In this document: in pieces, positions 9,166-17,187 of the stretch | Layout: each line of letters begins with the position of its first letter | Position numbering within the stretch: the stretch's first letter is position 1 | Source: Rothia dentocariosa ATCC 17931 | GTDB lineage: Bacteria; Actinomycetota; Actinomycetes; Actinomycetales; Micrococcaceae | NCBI RefSeq assembly: GCF_000164695.2 | Contig: NC_014643.1 | Span: forward strand, 1,116,001 to 1,180,000 | DNA: 64,000 nt | Direction: 5' to 3' | Notes under the pieces: generated by a model | Told to the model about the DNA's origin: nothing | Seen by the model: the letters and a program-made list of their open reading frames with translations, nothing else | Databases searched by the model: none | Position numbers and translations under genes: made by a program

Positions 9166-10167
9166 ATGGAACGCATCGAATCTCCCGCATATGCACGCCT
9201 GGGTAACTCCGGGCTGGTCGTGCCCTCCGTCGGTATCGGCTGCAACAATCTGGGACGCCCCGGCACCCCCACTCAAACTCAGGAAGGCACCAACGCCGTG
9301 ATCGCCGCCGCAGTCGAGGCGGGCATCGGCTTCTTCGATATTGCCGACCTGTACGGCGCCGAACCCGGGCTGTCAGAAACCATGTTCGGTACCGCGATGC
9401 GCGAACTTAACCTCAACCGTGATGACCTGATCATCGTCACCAAATTCGGGCTTCCCACCGGTACCCTCAACGGCAACGACTGGGATGCGCGCGGCTCACG
9501 CCGATACATCATGCGTGCCGTCGAAGGTTCACTGCGCCGCCTGGGAACCGAGTACATTGACCTGTATTTCTACCACAGCCCCGACCCGAACACCCCGCTG
9601 GAAGAGACCCTATCTGCTCTCGATACGCTCGTGACCAGCGGAAAGGTTCGTTACCTGGGGCACTCCAACTTTGCGGGGTGGCAGCTTGCCCACGCCGAGC
9701 ATCTCGCCCGCGAACTCGGCACTGAGCGGTTTATCGCCGCCGAAAACCACTACAACCTGCTTGACCGCCGTGCCGAACTCGAAATTCTTCCCGCCGCCCG
9801 CCACTTCGGGCTCGGGGTTCTCCCGTATTTCCCGCTTGCCAATGGGCTTTTGACCGGAAAATACCGCCGCGACAGTATCCCTGCAGGGTCACGTCTGTCG
9901 CATTCCAAAGCGCAGGTACTTGCGCAAGCCGACTGGGAACAACTCGATGCCTACCACGAATTTTGTGCCGATCTGGGGATCTCTGAGGTTCAAGCCTCCA
10001 TCTCTTGGCTCAAACAGCAGAACCCCGTCGCTAGCGTGATTGCCGGGGCAACCACCCCCGAACAAGTACACGCAAACGCGCAGGCCGCAAGCGTGCGTTT
10101 CAACGATGACGAACTGGTGCGGCTCAACGAGATTTTTCCAGCGCCCGAAAGCATCGCGCTTTTCTAA
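9166..10167 (+). CDS. Aldo/keto reductase
   Basis: A 333-residue NADPH-dependent oxidoreductase of the AKR superfamily, related to the YghZ/potassium-channel beta-subunit group. The catalytic tetrad is visible: Asp58 (FFDIADLYG), Tyr63, Lys93 (IVTKFG) and His137 (YFYHSPD). The N-terminus RLGNSGLVVPSVGIGCNNLG and the cofactor-binding end (VIAGATTPEQVHANAQA) fit the family, as does the length. The substrate cannot be told from sequence. It stands alone on the plus strand; a TAGAGT -10-like box lies about 15 bp upstream. Confidence 0.93.
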   Translation: MERIESPAYARLGNSGLVVPSVGIGCNNLGRPGTPTQTQEGTNAVIAAAVEAGIGFFDIADLYGAEPGLSETMFGTAMRELNLNRDDLIIVTKFGLPTGTLNGNDWDARGSRRYIMRAVEGSLRRLGTEYIDLYFYHSPDPNTPLEETLSALDTLVTSGKVRYLGHSNFAGWQLAHAEHLARELGTERFIAAENHYNLLDRRAELEILPAARHFGLGVLPYFPLANGLLTGKYRRDSIPAGSRLSHSKAQVLAQADWEQLDAYHEFCADLGISEVQASISWLKQQNPVASVIAGATTPEQVHANAQAASVRFNDDELVRLNEIFPAPESIALF

Positions 10168-10308
10168 CAATCTCCTTCGCCACTGCAAATATAGCCAGCT
10201 GGAAATATAACTAATCGGGAATATACCCAAGCCAGCAAGCGTTTAAAGACTGTGCGGTCTCTCAACCTGTGCCGTACAAGACCCTTCATGAAAGACAAAA
10301 ATACCCGC

Positions 10309-11769
10309 ATGAGCATCACCACCGAGCCGCCGAACCGCGCCAGTGCACTACCCCCGCTCGGGCAGGGCGCGCACACCCGCCGCCTAGGCGTTATCGCGCT
10401 GGTGGCAACCTTCGGCGGGCTTCTCTTCGGGTACGACACCGGCGTTATCAACGGTGCCCTCGACCCCATGAGCCGCGAACTCGGCATGGACAACACCATT
10501 CAAGGCTGGGTCACAGGCTCCCTCGCCTTTGCTGCCGCCCTCGGAGCCATGATCACCGGGCGCATTTCAGATGCTCTCGGACGGCGCAGAACCATCATCG
10601 GACTCTCAATCCTCTTCATCGCGGGCGCGCTCGCATGCGTCTTCACCCCCAGCATTGCTGTACTGTTGATGGGCCGTACGATGCTTGGGCTCGCTGTGGG
10701 AGGCGCATCCGCGGTCGTGCCTGTATTCCTCGCCGAACTTGCACCCTACGAAATTCGCGGCTCACTCTCCGGGCGCAACGAACTCATGGTCGTCGGCGGG
10801 CAGCTCGCAGCGTTCATCGTGAATGCCATCATCGGCAACCTCTGGGGCGAACACGACAGCGTATGGCGGTGGATGTTCGCCGTCTGCGCCTTGCCTGCGC
10901 TCGCGCTTTTCATCGGTATGCTCCGCATGCCCGAATCCCCCCGCTGGCTTATCGCACAGGGGCGCACCGAGGATGCGCGCGCCATTATGCGGCGCATCCG
11001 CCCCGCCGAACGTGCCGATGCCGAAATTGCAGACATCGCGCGTTCACTTGAGGAAACGCGCACCCAAATCGGTGCGAAGGCTAGGAGCAGCACGGGTAAA
11101 ATCCTGCGTGAAAAATGGTTTGTGCGGATTCTATTGGTCGGTATTTTGGTGGGTGCCGGGCAGCAGCTCACCGGCATCAACTCGATCATGTACTACGGCA
11201 TTAAAGTGCTCAAAGAGGCCGGGTTTGACGAAGGTTCGGCTCTCATTGCGAATATTGCCCCGGGCGCTATCGCCGTGGTCGGCTCAATCTTTTCGCTGCG
11301 CATGATGGAGCGCGTGAACCGCCGCACTATGGTGATCGCTGGGTATTCGCTGACCGCTTTTTTCCACCTGCTGATCGGGGTAGCATCTATGCTCCTGCCG
11401 GAAGGCAGCCCCGCGCGTCCCTATATTATTCTGGCGCTTGTGGTCGGGTTCGTGGGGTCGATGCAGACCTGCCTGAATGTTTCGACATGGGTGCTGATGA
11501 GCGAGCTGTTCCCGCTTCGGGTACGCGCGGTTGGCATGGGTCTTTCCGCATTTTGCGGCTGGATGATGAACGGCCTGCTTTCCCTCGTATTTCCGGTCAT
11601 TTTGGGGGCGCTGGGGCTGACCGGCTCCTTCTTCGGGTTCATGGTGGTGAACGTGCTGATCGCCGTGCTCATGTGGCGTAACCTGCCCGAGACCCGCGGC
11701 AAAACCCTGGAAGACGTGGAGGCGGGCGTTATCTCAGGCGCCGCCTATCCGTTTGCGGCTACTCGGTAG
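10309..11769 (+). CDS. MFS sugar porter (sugar/inositol:H+ symporter)
   Basis: A protein of about 486 residues with 12 membrane helices and the sugar porter signatures: GYDTGVINGAL in helix 1, GRISDALGRRR between helices 2 and 3, PESPRWL after helix 6, QQLTGINSIMYYG in helix 7 and LPETRGKTLEDVE after helix 12. It should import a monosaccharide or inositol with protons; the substrate is not determinable here. The frame is open upstream to 10252, but the extra 19 residues are unlike the family; ATG at 10309 or 10288 are both possible and neither has a clear ribosome binding site. It is followed directly by a palindromic repeat. Confidence 0.93.
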   Translation: MSITTEPPNRASALPPLGQGAHTRRLGVIALVATFGGLLFGYDTGVINGALDPMSRELGMDNTIQGWVTGSLAFAAALGAMITGRISDALGRRRTIIGLSILFIAGALACVFTPSIAVLLMGRTMLGLAVGGASAVVPVFLAELAPYEIRGSLSGRNELMVVGGQLAAFIVNAIIGNLWGEHDSVWRWMFAVCALPALALFIGMLRMPESPRWLIAQGRTEDARAIMRRIRPAERADAEIADIARSLEETRTQIGAKARSSTGKILREKWFVRILLVGILVGAGQQLTGINSIMYYGIKVLKEAGFDEGSALIANIAPGAIAVVGSIFSLRMMERVNRRTMVIAGYSLTAFFHLLIGVASMLLPEGSPARPYIILALVVGFVGSMQTCLNVSTWVLMSELFPLRVRAVGMGLSAFCGWMMNGLLSLVFPVILGALGLTGSFFGFMVVNVLIAVLMWRNLPETRGKTLEDVEAGVISGAAYPFAATR

Positions 11770-11785
11770 ACGAGGCTTCGCTAGG

Positions 11786-11840
11786 ACGCGAGCAGGTAGG
11801 ATTTTCCGACCTGCTCGTACCAAAAACCACCTGCTCACGG
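11786..11840. repeat. Palindromic GCGAGCAG repeat, copy 4 (GGTAGG subtype)
   Basis: A 55-bp element, nearly the same sequence as the copy at 5092 but with an internal deletion, and with one end changed (CTGCTCACGG). It lies 17 bp after the sugar porter stop and supplies the last codon and the stop of the small minus-strand gene at 11835-11990. A role as a 3' hairpin or terminator is plausible. Confidence 0.78.
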
Positions 11841-11990
11841 AAGAATAAGACCCCTGGATGCGGTTTGCGGATTCTGTTTTAGAAAGTCTTCAAGAGAGAT
11901 GCGATAACCATCATCTTCGGCACGGGCTTTACGCAGAGCCTCAATATCAAATAGCTCTTCGTATTCTTCTACGGGGTTCAGATCAGTCAT
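11835..11990 (-). CDS. Small acidic protein, possible antitoxin remnant
   Basis: A 51-residue reading frame starting MTDLNPVEEYEELFDIEALR with an AGGA about 4 nt before the ATG. The block KARAEDDGYRISLEDFL resembles the C-terminal end of small Phd/RelB-type antitoxins, but this is only a loose likeness. No toxin gene adjoins it: downstream (lower coordinates) is the palindromic repeat and then the convergent sugar porter. The last residues are encoded by the repeat, which suggests the 3' end was replaced. It could be a truncated orphan or a genuine small protein. Confidence 0.5.
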   Translation of the reverse strand: MTDLNPVEEYEELFDIEALRKARAEDDGYRISLEDFLKQNPQTASRGLILP

Positions 11991-12072
11991 ATGTCCTATT
12001 CAGGGTGATGTTATTGATGGAGAATGCTTGTGTTAGTCTTAACATATCTTCGCAAAGTTACCTGCGTACAGC

Positions 12073-12106
12073 GGAAGACTCAGCAGCGGCAACTACTGAG
12101 CCTTCC
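12073..12106 (-). terminator. Hairpin downstream of the 42-residue peptide gene
   Basis: Read on the minus strand, GGAAG and CTCAG pair with CTGAG and CTTCC around a GTTGCC loop, 15 bp past the stop of the small peptide gene at 12121. No long T-run follows, so it may be a weak terminator or an mRNA-protecting stem. Confidence 0.45.
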
Positions 12107-12120
12107 TGGTAGGTAGAGCA

Positions 12121-12249
12121 CTACTTCAGAAGCTTAATGAGGCTTGAAGCAAAGCTCATGATGTACGAGACGGCCTGAGCAGCTCCATCGGTAAGGGCAA
12201 AACTTACCAAGAGCGCTTGGGCCGTTTCTACGTAGTCGTAGAAAGACAT
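12121..12249 (-). CDS. 42-residue amphipathic membrane-active-like peptide
   Basis: A small frame of 42 residues starting MSFYDYVETAQALLVSFALT and ending SFASSLIKLLK. It has no Cys, no signal peptide, short hydrophobic runs and a Lys-bearing amphipathic end, a pattern seen in leaderless bacteriocins, phenol-soluble modulins and small porin-like peptides; none of these can be assigned. The spacing of GGTGGGA 5 nt before the ATG could serve as a ribosome binding site, and a stem-loop follows the stop. It is divergent from the P450 gene, about 370 bp away. The rest of the 12250-12600 interval holds no other gene that I can support. Confidence 0.5.
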   Translation of the reverse strand: MSFYDYVETAQALLVSFALTDGAAQAVSYIMSFASSLIKLLK

Positions 12250-12615
12250 CGTATCCCACCGCCTTTCCGCCCCGAGAATCTCCACAGGATATTCTTCGCA
12301 AAGTGGCTGTGGGATTACCCTGCAGAAAGAGCATTTCTAACTTTACTGTACGCATATGTTAAATCTGCAAACGTGCGGTATATGACCGTCTTACGGGAGT
12401 AAACCGGCGATAGTTCTAGGCTTTACAGACCCATTCAGCAAAGGCATTCCTATCCTGCGAGGGCGCGGGTTAAGTGATAGTGTCAAAGATGTTATAACTA
12501 TCCTTCGGTTGTGGTGCCGTCGCGCGATATTCCCGCTGCCGACTCCACGGATAACGCACGGTCGCGCATACTTGACGGCACCCGCATACCTGTGACTTCT
12601 AGAAGGCAGAAAGTC

Positions 12616-13812
12616 GTGGCAGACAACGTAAAAAATGATTGGGATTTGCGCAGCGAGAAGGTTCAGAAGAACCAGGTGGCCGCTTATGACGAGATGCGCC
12701 GCCGCTGCCCCGTAGCGCACGACGAGTTCATGGGCTACTCCGTGTTCAAGAATGCCGATGTGCAGCATGTGCTCGATCATCCCGACATTTACTCGAATGT
12801 CGTCTCGACTAGGCACATCGCCGTGCCAAACGGTATGGATGCGCCTGAACACACAACGTTCCGTGCCGTGAACGACAAATACTTCACCTCCGAACGCCTG
12901 AGGGAGTTTGAGCCGAAAATCCGTGAGGTCGTCAAGAACCTGGTGGCTGATTTGCCGCGCGGCACCGAGGTTAATGTGATGGATGGGTTCGCGCAGGCTT
13001 ATGCGATGCGTATTCAGAATGCGTTCATGGGCTGGCCCGCGAGCCTTGAGAAGCCGCTGATCGAGTGGATTGAGAAGAACCGCGAGGCTACGCTGCGCCG
13101 CGACCGCGAACAGATCGGCAAGGTCGCCCTTGAGTTTGACACCTATATTCGTGAGCTTCTGGATGCGCGCCGCGAGCAGGCTGCCGCCGGGAACCCGCAG
13201 GATGTGACCGCCGAGCTGCTGACCGACACCGTGCAGCTGCCCGATCAAGAGCCCCGCACTATGACCGATGAAGAGATTGTGAGCCTGATCCGCAACTGGA
13301 CGGTGGGGGAGCTTTCGACCGTTTCGGCGTGCGCCGGGATTATCGTAAACTTTTTGGCGCGCAACCCGCAGGAGCAGGCTCGACTTCGTGAGTCACTAGG
13401 GGAGGGGCATGCGGAGATCGCCGCCGCAGTTGAGGAGATTATGCGTCTTGAAGACCCGCTGGTGACGAACCGCCGCGTGACTACCGAAGATACCGTGCTG
13501 GGCGGGCGTACCATTCCGGCGAATTCGCGGGTGACGATCAACTGGTCAAGTGCCAACCGTGATGAGGACGCGTTCGAGGATGCGCTCACCTATAACCCGC
13601 ATCGTGACCAGTCCCGCAACCTGGTGTATGGCGACGGTATTCACGTCTGCCCGGGTGCGCCGCTGGCCCGCTTGGAGCTGCGCCTGCTCATGGAGGAGCT
13701 GCTGAAGGCAACCAAGAGTATTGTTCCTGGTGACGAGTCGGATGCACCCGCCACCGAGAACGCCACCTACCCGATCTCGGGCTACTCGACGGTCCGGGTG
13801 GTGTTTGGGTAG
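12616..13812 (+). CDS. Cytochrome P450
   Basis: A 398-residue haem monooxygenase-like protein. The haem-binding loop is YGDGIHVCPG with Cys345 as thiolate ligand, and the K-helix ExxR is EIMR (274-277). The I-helix is unusual: where most P450s have AGxET, this has VGELST (230-235), so the acid of the acid-alcohol pair is missing. I chose the GTG at 12616, preceded by AGAAGGCAG, because it gives normal length; the frame is open to 12511 but the extra 35 residues are not P450-like. It is soluble, with no membrane anchor. No ferredoxin or reductase gene is adjacent. The substrate is unknown; it lies about 0.9 kb upstream of the linaridin genes but has different base composition, so a link is speculative. 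Confidence 0.9.
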   Translation: MADNVKNDWDLRSEKVQKNQVAAYDEMRRRCPVAHDEFMGYSVFKNADVQHVLDHPDIYSNVVSTRHIAVPNGMDAPEHTTFRAVNDKYFTSERLREFEPKIREVVKNLVADLPRGTEVNVMDGFAQAYAMRIQNAFMGWPASLEKPLIEWIEKNREATLRRDREQIGKVALEFDTYIRELLDARREQAAAGNPQDVTAELLTDTVQLPDQEPRTMTDEEIVSLIRNWTVGELSTVSACAGIIVNFLARNPQEQARLRESLGEGHAEIAAAVEEIMRLEDPLVTNRRVTTEDTVLGGRTIPANSRVTINWSSANRDEDAFEDALTYNPHRDQSRNLVYGDGIHVCPGAPLARLELRLLMEELLKATKSIVPGDESDAPATENATYPISGYSTVRVVFG

Positions 13813-14590
13813 GGCTTTGTAGGAAGCTCTAGAAGATAGCGAGTGAGCAGAGTACAGGTAGTTTCATCCTTATATAGTTAGAACCTCGGACTAGGTGTGT
13901 GCGTTGGGAGTAGCTAGTAGCTCTATACCCCTGTTTTACATTCTGTGGTTGGATTTTTGCTCACTGGGCTTCTGCGTTTTATGAATTTTGTGCATTAAGT
14001 GAGGGTGATTTATGAGTGGATACCCCGATATAAAAAACAACGAATCTTACCTCCTCAGACCCACCGTGAATAAAGCCTCCAAGCCTACTCTACTATACTT
14101 GCACCAGAATCATGCCGAGAAAGACTTCGGAACGCCCCAATTTACCATCATACACACATTAGTGAGGCTCAAGACAGCACCCTTGAAGATTCTGCAACCA
14201 ACCGTGTCTTCCCATTAATCCTTCTTAGGACCATCACTGTAGACGGCACCTATATACAACCTATCACTAGCGCACCGCCAAATGCGTTTGTGTGGCAGTA
14301 AACACCACTAGAGCGACATGAACCACCAAATTATCTAACACCGCTGGTGATCAGCAACCCGATGTCGGACTCATCATGACGCTTTCGCGCACCGATATCA
14401 CGAGCTGGATTATTGGTTCTCCAAAACCTGAGAACATGCTACGCTCCAAGGCTACTGAGAGTTAGAGCTGACTTGATCACAGTGGATAAGAAACAACTGG
14501 TGGGAAGTAACGCAGACTGATCTTCTGACTCAGAGACAACAATAGAAGAACACCCATTACTTTCTAAATAAAATTTTTAGTATTAAAGGC
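13813..14590. other. Decayed non-coding stretch upstream of the linaridin cluster
   Basis: About 780 bp without an intact gene. Two short open stretches look once-coding: 14074-14301 on the plus strand (containing VFPLILLRTITVDGTYIQP) and a frame ending at 14465 (containing GLIMTLSRTDITSWIIGSP). Neither has a proper start or a recognisable family. A 68-residue frame at 14012 overlaps the first and looks fortuitous. The region reads as degraded genes at the edge of an acquired island. Confidence 0.5.
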
Positions 14591-14593
14591 ACA

Positions 14594-14613
14594 TTATATT
14601 TTGTAAAATATAA
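14594..14613. promoter_or_regulatory. Palindrome upstream of the linaridin promoter
   Basis: TTATATTTT and AAAATATAA are perfect 9-bp arms around a GT centre, immediately before the possible linaridin promoter. The position suits an operator for a dimeric regulator. It could also be a chance AT-rich palindrome in a low-GC stretch. Confidence 0.35.
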
Positions 14614-14615
14614 GG

Positions 14616-14645
14616 TTGAAATTTATCCATAGGAGTCGTTAGAGT
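14616..14645 (+). promoter_or_regulatory. Possible promoter of the linaridin operon
   Basis: TTGAAA (14616-14621) and TAGAGT (14640-14645) are separated by 18 bp and lie about 85 bp before the precursor gene. The same TAGAGT -10 box with an 18-bp spacer is found ahead of the third lanthipeptide precursor. Two small inverted repeats (around 14668 and CAGAATC/GATTCTG around 14691-14711) lie in the leader. Confidence 0.35.
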
Positions 14646-14728
14646 TAACAAAGAGCCAGTTCTTCTGTCTCTGTAAGAAGTTTCAGAATCGTTATGATTC
14701 TGGAATAAGTTCAAACAAAGGAATGATG

Positions 14729-14890
14729 ATGAACGTTTCGGATCTCGCGAATTCAATTGAAATTGACACTACCCCGGGTGCTGCTGATTACGCAATGAAT
14801 AGTGCTCAGCCGTCAATGACCACTCCTGCTGGGGTATATGCTGTAGCAGAAATGGCCGTTGCTGGCAGCACCATCTGCTTGGTTTGCTAA
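14729..14890 (+). CDS. linA: Linaridin precursor peptide (cypemycin-type core)
   Basis: A 53-residue peptide. The last eight residues GSTICLVC are the same as the cypemycin/grisemycin C-terminus, where the Cys at -4 becomes dehydroalanine and joins the decarboxylated last Cys as aminovinyl-cysteine. The leader contains DLANSI and a PSMTTP block matching the linaridin PxxxTP region; by alignment with cypemycin, cleavage after Met30 would leave a 23-residue core with Thr31, Thr32 and Thr48 as candidate dehydrobutyrines and Cys50/Cys53 as the ring pair. Three ATGs overlap; the third (14729) has the best spacing from AAAGG. Membrane-protein, hydrolase and decarboxylase genes follow. It is too short for ordinary gene callers. 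Confidence 0.9.
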   Translation: MNVSDLANSIEIDTTPGAADYAMNSAQPSMTTPAGVYAVAEMAVAGSTICLVC

Positions 14891-14917
14891 GAGAATAATT
14901 TATAGAAAGGAAATCGT

Positions 14918-15745
14918 ATGGGCATCTTCCCCCTCAGGACAAAAGGTAACTATGTTTACCGCTCTTTGGCTCCTGTTGCTGTGAGCCAAGTTTTAAATAG
15001 TTTGGAGACTCTGACTAACAGGAGTATATATCAGGATGATAGTTATCTGAGGGGGAATTTGCACCTTAAACTAAGTCGATCGAGGAAAGATTCCATACTG
15101 CACAAAGTAGTAGAAATGATCGATTCCCCCAAAACTGTCTCATATTGTTCTTTCATTAATATAGCTGGATGTGTTCTAATACTGTCTGGACAAGATAAGA
15201 AATTGCTTCAGGCATTAGGGTCTGGACTTGTTCTGGGTAATAACAAGTTACTTTCCATCAGGAACCATTATGGGCGGGATGGTGCAGATCAAATGGGAGC
15301 ATTAATACTTAGCTATCGATTTGTTACATCTTTTATCAAAGATGATGATAAGGCAAATGATCTTTTTCTGAAATCTGTAAATGCACAAACTTGTCTATCT
15401 TATTTGGTACCTGGAATCGCAAAAGCAGTATCAAGCAAGTGGTTACGTGGAACTGCCCTTGAGGAAATTCTTAGTACACAGGCGTATGGTTCTTCTCCAA
15501 TCGCAGTAAGGCTTAAGAAATACCCGACTGTTATGAAATATCTGACATGGGGGACTATTCTCTGGGAATCGGCCTTCCCTCTTATATATATATTTCCTGA
15601 AAAATATGTTCCAATCCTGTTACATGCGGTAAAAGGGTTTCATTTCGGAGTTGCCTTAACTATGGGTCTTCCAAGGTTCTTTTGGGGGTTTATGGGTGCC
15701 CACGCTGCGGTTGAGTATATCATCAAGGGTAAGAATAATGAATAA
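14918..15745 (+). CDS. Linaridin cluster HTTM/VKGC-like membrane protein
   Basis: A 275-residue protein with several hydrophobic segments (about residues 140-165, 205-220, 222-240, 245-265). The segment NAQTCLSYLVPGIAKAVSSKWLRG followed by a Thr/Tyr-rich turn resembles the HTTM domain of vitamin K-dependent carboxylase-like membrane proteins. In linaridin pathways two membrane-associated proteins (CypH and CypL in cypemycin) carry out dehydration and epimerisation, and this gene is a good candidate for one of them. It begins 27 bp after the precursor stop with AAAGGA as ribosome binding site, and its last 8 bases overlap the next gene (ATGAATAA). AT-rich codon use sets it apart from the flanks. 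Confidence 0.7.
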   Translation: MGIFPLRTKGNYVYRSLAPVAVSQVLNSLETLTNRSIYQDDSYLRGNLHLKLSRSRKDSILHKVVEMIDSPKTVSYCSFINIAGCVLILSGQDKKLLQALGSGLVLGNNKLLSIRNHYGRDGADQMGALILSYRFVTSFIKDDDKANDLFLKSVNAQTCLSYLVPGIAKAVSSKWLRGTALEEILSTQAYGSSPIAVRLKKYPTVMKYLTWGTILWESAFPLIYIFPEKYVPILLHAVKGFHFGVALTMGLPRFFWGFMGAHAAVEYIIKGKNNE

Positions 15746-16658
15746 TCTAAATAAGTCAGTAATTAAGCTAACTTCAGCAGTTCTGTCCGTTTCGATAGCT
15801 TCTACTGTTAATAGGTACAGGAATGAGTATAAGCGAAGGACTGGTCTGAATGGGAATGAGTTCCTAAAGGATAATGACGGTAATACCATTGAATATAACC
15901 TTGACTTAAATGAAAACTCAAATATTTTAATAGTCTTTGAAAATGGCTTGGGAACCCCTTTAGAGTCATGGGATTATGTAAAACTATTTCTGAAGGGCAG
16001 TTATAATTTATTATTTTATAATAGGCCTAAACACGGTTTTACATCAACAAACTTGTCGAATTGTGGAGCCCTTGAAAAAATTGTTAAGGAGAAAGTTGGC
16101 AATGATATCAGGATTATTTTTGTTTGTCACTCTATAGGAGCGTTGGCAGGATGTACTGCTGTGGAAAATAGTCCGTATATTAAGAGTAGGACAGAGAAAA
16201 TAATTCTTGTTGATGGGACTGAGCCGGATCTTTTTGAAGCATATCGTAATGATTCTGAACAAAAGGGAGAATTTATGCAGATGTGTTTTCAGAAAGCAAT
16301 GGCTGGATTTTTTGGATTCCAGTGGTGGGGAATCGATAAATATGCTCGAAGGACAAGCTATCGCCCGGACATTCAGGAATCAGTAAGGCTTTTTGAAGCT
16401 AACCCTAAAGAAATATTTATTACTTTAAGTGAATATTTTAATATTAGGGTAGATTCTTTAAAATCTATTCTCATGCAACAACAGGTAGCTGTTTCAATTA
16501 TTAGTTCCTTTGAACGAAGGACACAACAAAAGAAATTAGCGGAAGATTTTGGTATTCCGTTTAGTTTAATTGATAAGAGCACACATTACTCTATTATCGG
16601 GCATCCTGAATTTGCCTGGGAATTAGCGCGTGAAGTTAGGAACGTTCTTGAAAAGTAA
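15738..16658 (+). CDS. Linaridin cluster alpha/beta-hydrolase
   Basis: A 306-residue protein with a short hydrophobic N-terminus (VIKLTSAVLSVSIAST, about 8-23) and an alpha/beta-hydrolase body. The nucleophile elbow is CHSIG with Ser132, an oxyanion-type strand lies at LIVFENGLGTPLESW, an Asp in ILVDGTEPD and a His near the end in THYSIIGHPEF complete a likely triad. CypH-type linaridin proteins carry this fold, so it is a candidate partner of the upstream membrane protein in precursor modification. I start it at 15738 because an AAGG lies upstream and it overlaps the preceding stop, implying translational coupling. Confidence 0.75.
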   Translation: MNNLNKSVIKLTSAVLSVSIASTVNRYRNEYKRRTGLNGNEFLKDNDGNTIEYNLDLNENSNILIVFENGLGTPLESWDYVKLFLKGSYNLLFYNRPKHGFTSTNLSNCGALEKIVKEKVGNDIRIIFVCHSIGALAGCTAVENSPYIKSRTEKIILVDGTEPDLFEAYRNDSEQKGEFMQMCFQKAMAGFFGFQWWGIDKYARRTSYRPDIQESVRLFEANPKEIFITLSEYFNIRVDSLKSILMQQQVAVSIISSFERRTQQKKLAEDFGIPFSLIDKSTHYSIIGHPEFAWELAREVRNVLEK

Positions 16659-17187
16659 TTTTTTTGATTCTCTAATTTATGGGGTTTTGGTCCACCATAT
16701 AACACTTACTGTATTTCAAAACACGCCAGATACCTTGGTTCCCCCTATAAATCATTTTTCGCCAGGTTGGGATATACCGCAGTGGAGGTTTTTTGCACCT
16801 ACCCCAGGAACTTCAAATCATCATATCTTATACAGGACTAGGACAAAACAGAATGATGAGGGTCAATGGGGTACATGGGAAGAGATGATATCTTCTAATG
16901 ATTCTACCTTATTATCTACCATCTGGAATCCAAATAGTAGGTATGTAAAAGCGAATTTTGATTTAGCAAGTTCGATTGTAAATATGGTATCGTACGGTGC
17001 AACTTTTGATTTTATAAAGAGTAGTGAGAGTTATTTAATGGTGTCTTCTATTCTTAATTCTCGGTTGCAAAATACGGATTCAATAAACTACCAGTTTCTT
17101 ATTGCGACTTCAACTCGTGATAAACAGGATAGTAGTAGCTTTTCTTTTGAACCAAAATTTTTTTCTGAGGTTCATGAGGTGCGATAA
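16630..17187 (+). CDS. Linaridin cluster small protein with W-RFFAP motif
   Basis: A 185-residue protein starting at a GTG and overlapping the hydrolase by 29 bp. It has one hydrophobic segment near the N-terminus (LIYGVLVHHITLTVF) and then a predicted outward-facing domain containing WDIPQWRFFAPTPGTSNHH. The W-RFFAP motif is what follows the membrane part in HTTM-type proteins, so this gene may be the detached C-terminal part of the HTTM-like system encoded two genes upstream. Its stop overlaps the next gene's first bases. Its exact role is unknown; cluster membership is supported by tight overlap and the same AT-rich composition. Confidence 0.65.
   Translation: MKLGTFLKSNFFDSLIYGVLVHHITLTVFQNTPDTLVPPINHFSPGWDIPQWRFFAPTPGTSNHHILYRTRTKQNDEGQWGTWEEMISSNDSTLLSTIWNPNSRYVKANFDLASSIVNMVSYGATFDFIKSSESYLMVSSILNSRLQNTDSINYQFLIATSTRDKQDSSSFSFEPKFFSEVHEVR

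Noticed and set aside
12391..13248. 285-residue minus-strand frame opposite the P450 gene
   Set aside because: It is the antisense of the P450 gene, which has clear haem and ExxR motifs.
14012..14218. 68-residue plus-strand frame before the linaridin genes
   Set aside because: No ribosome binding site fits well beyond chance and another frame over the same DNA looks equally coding; the stretch reads as decayed.
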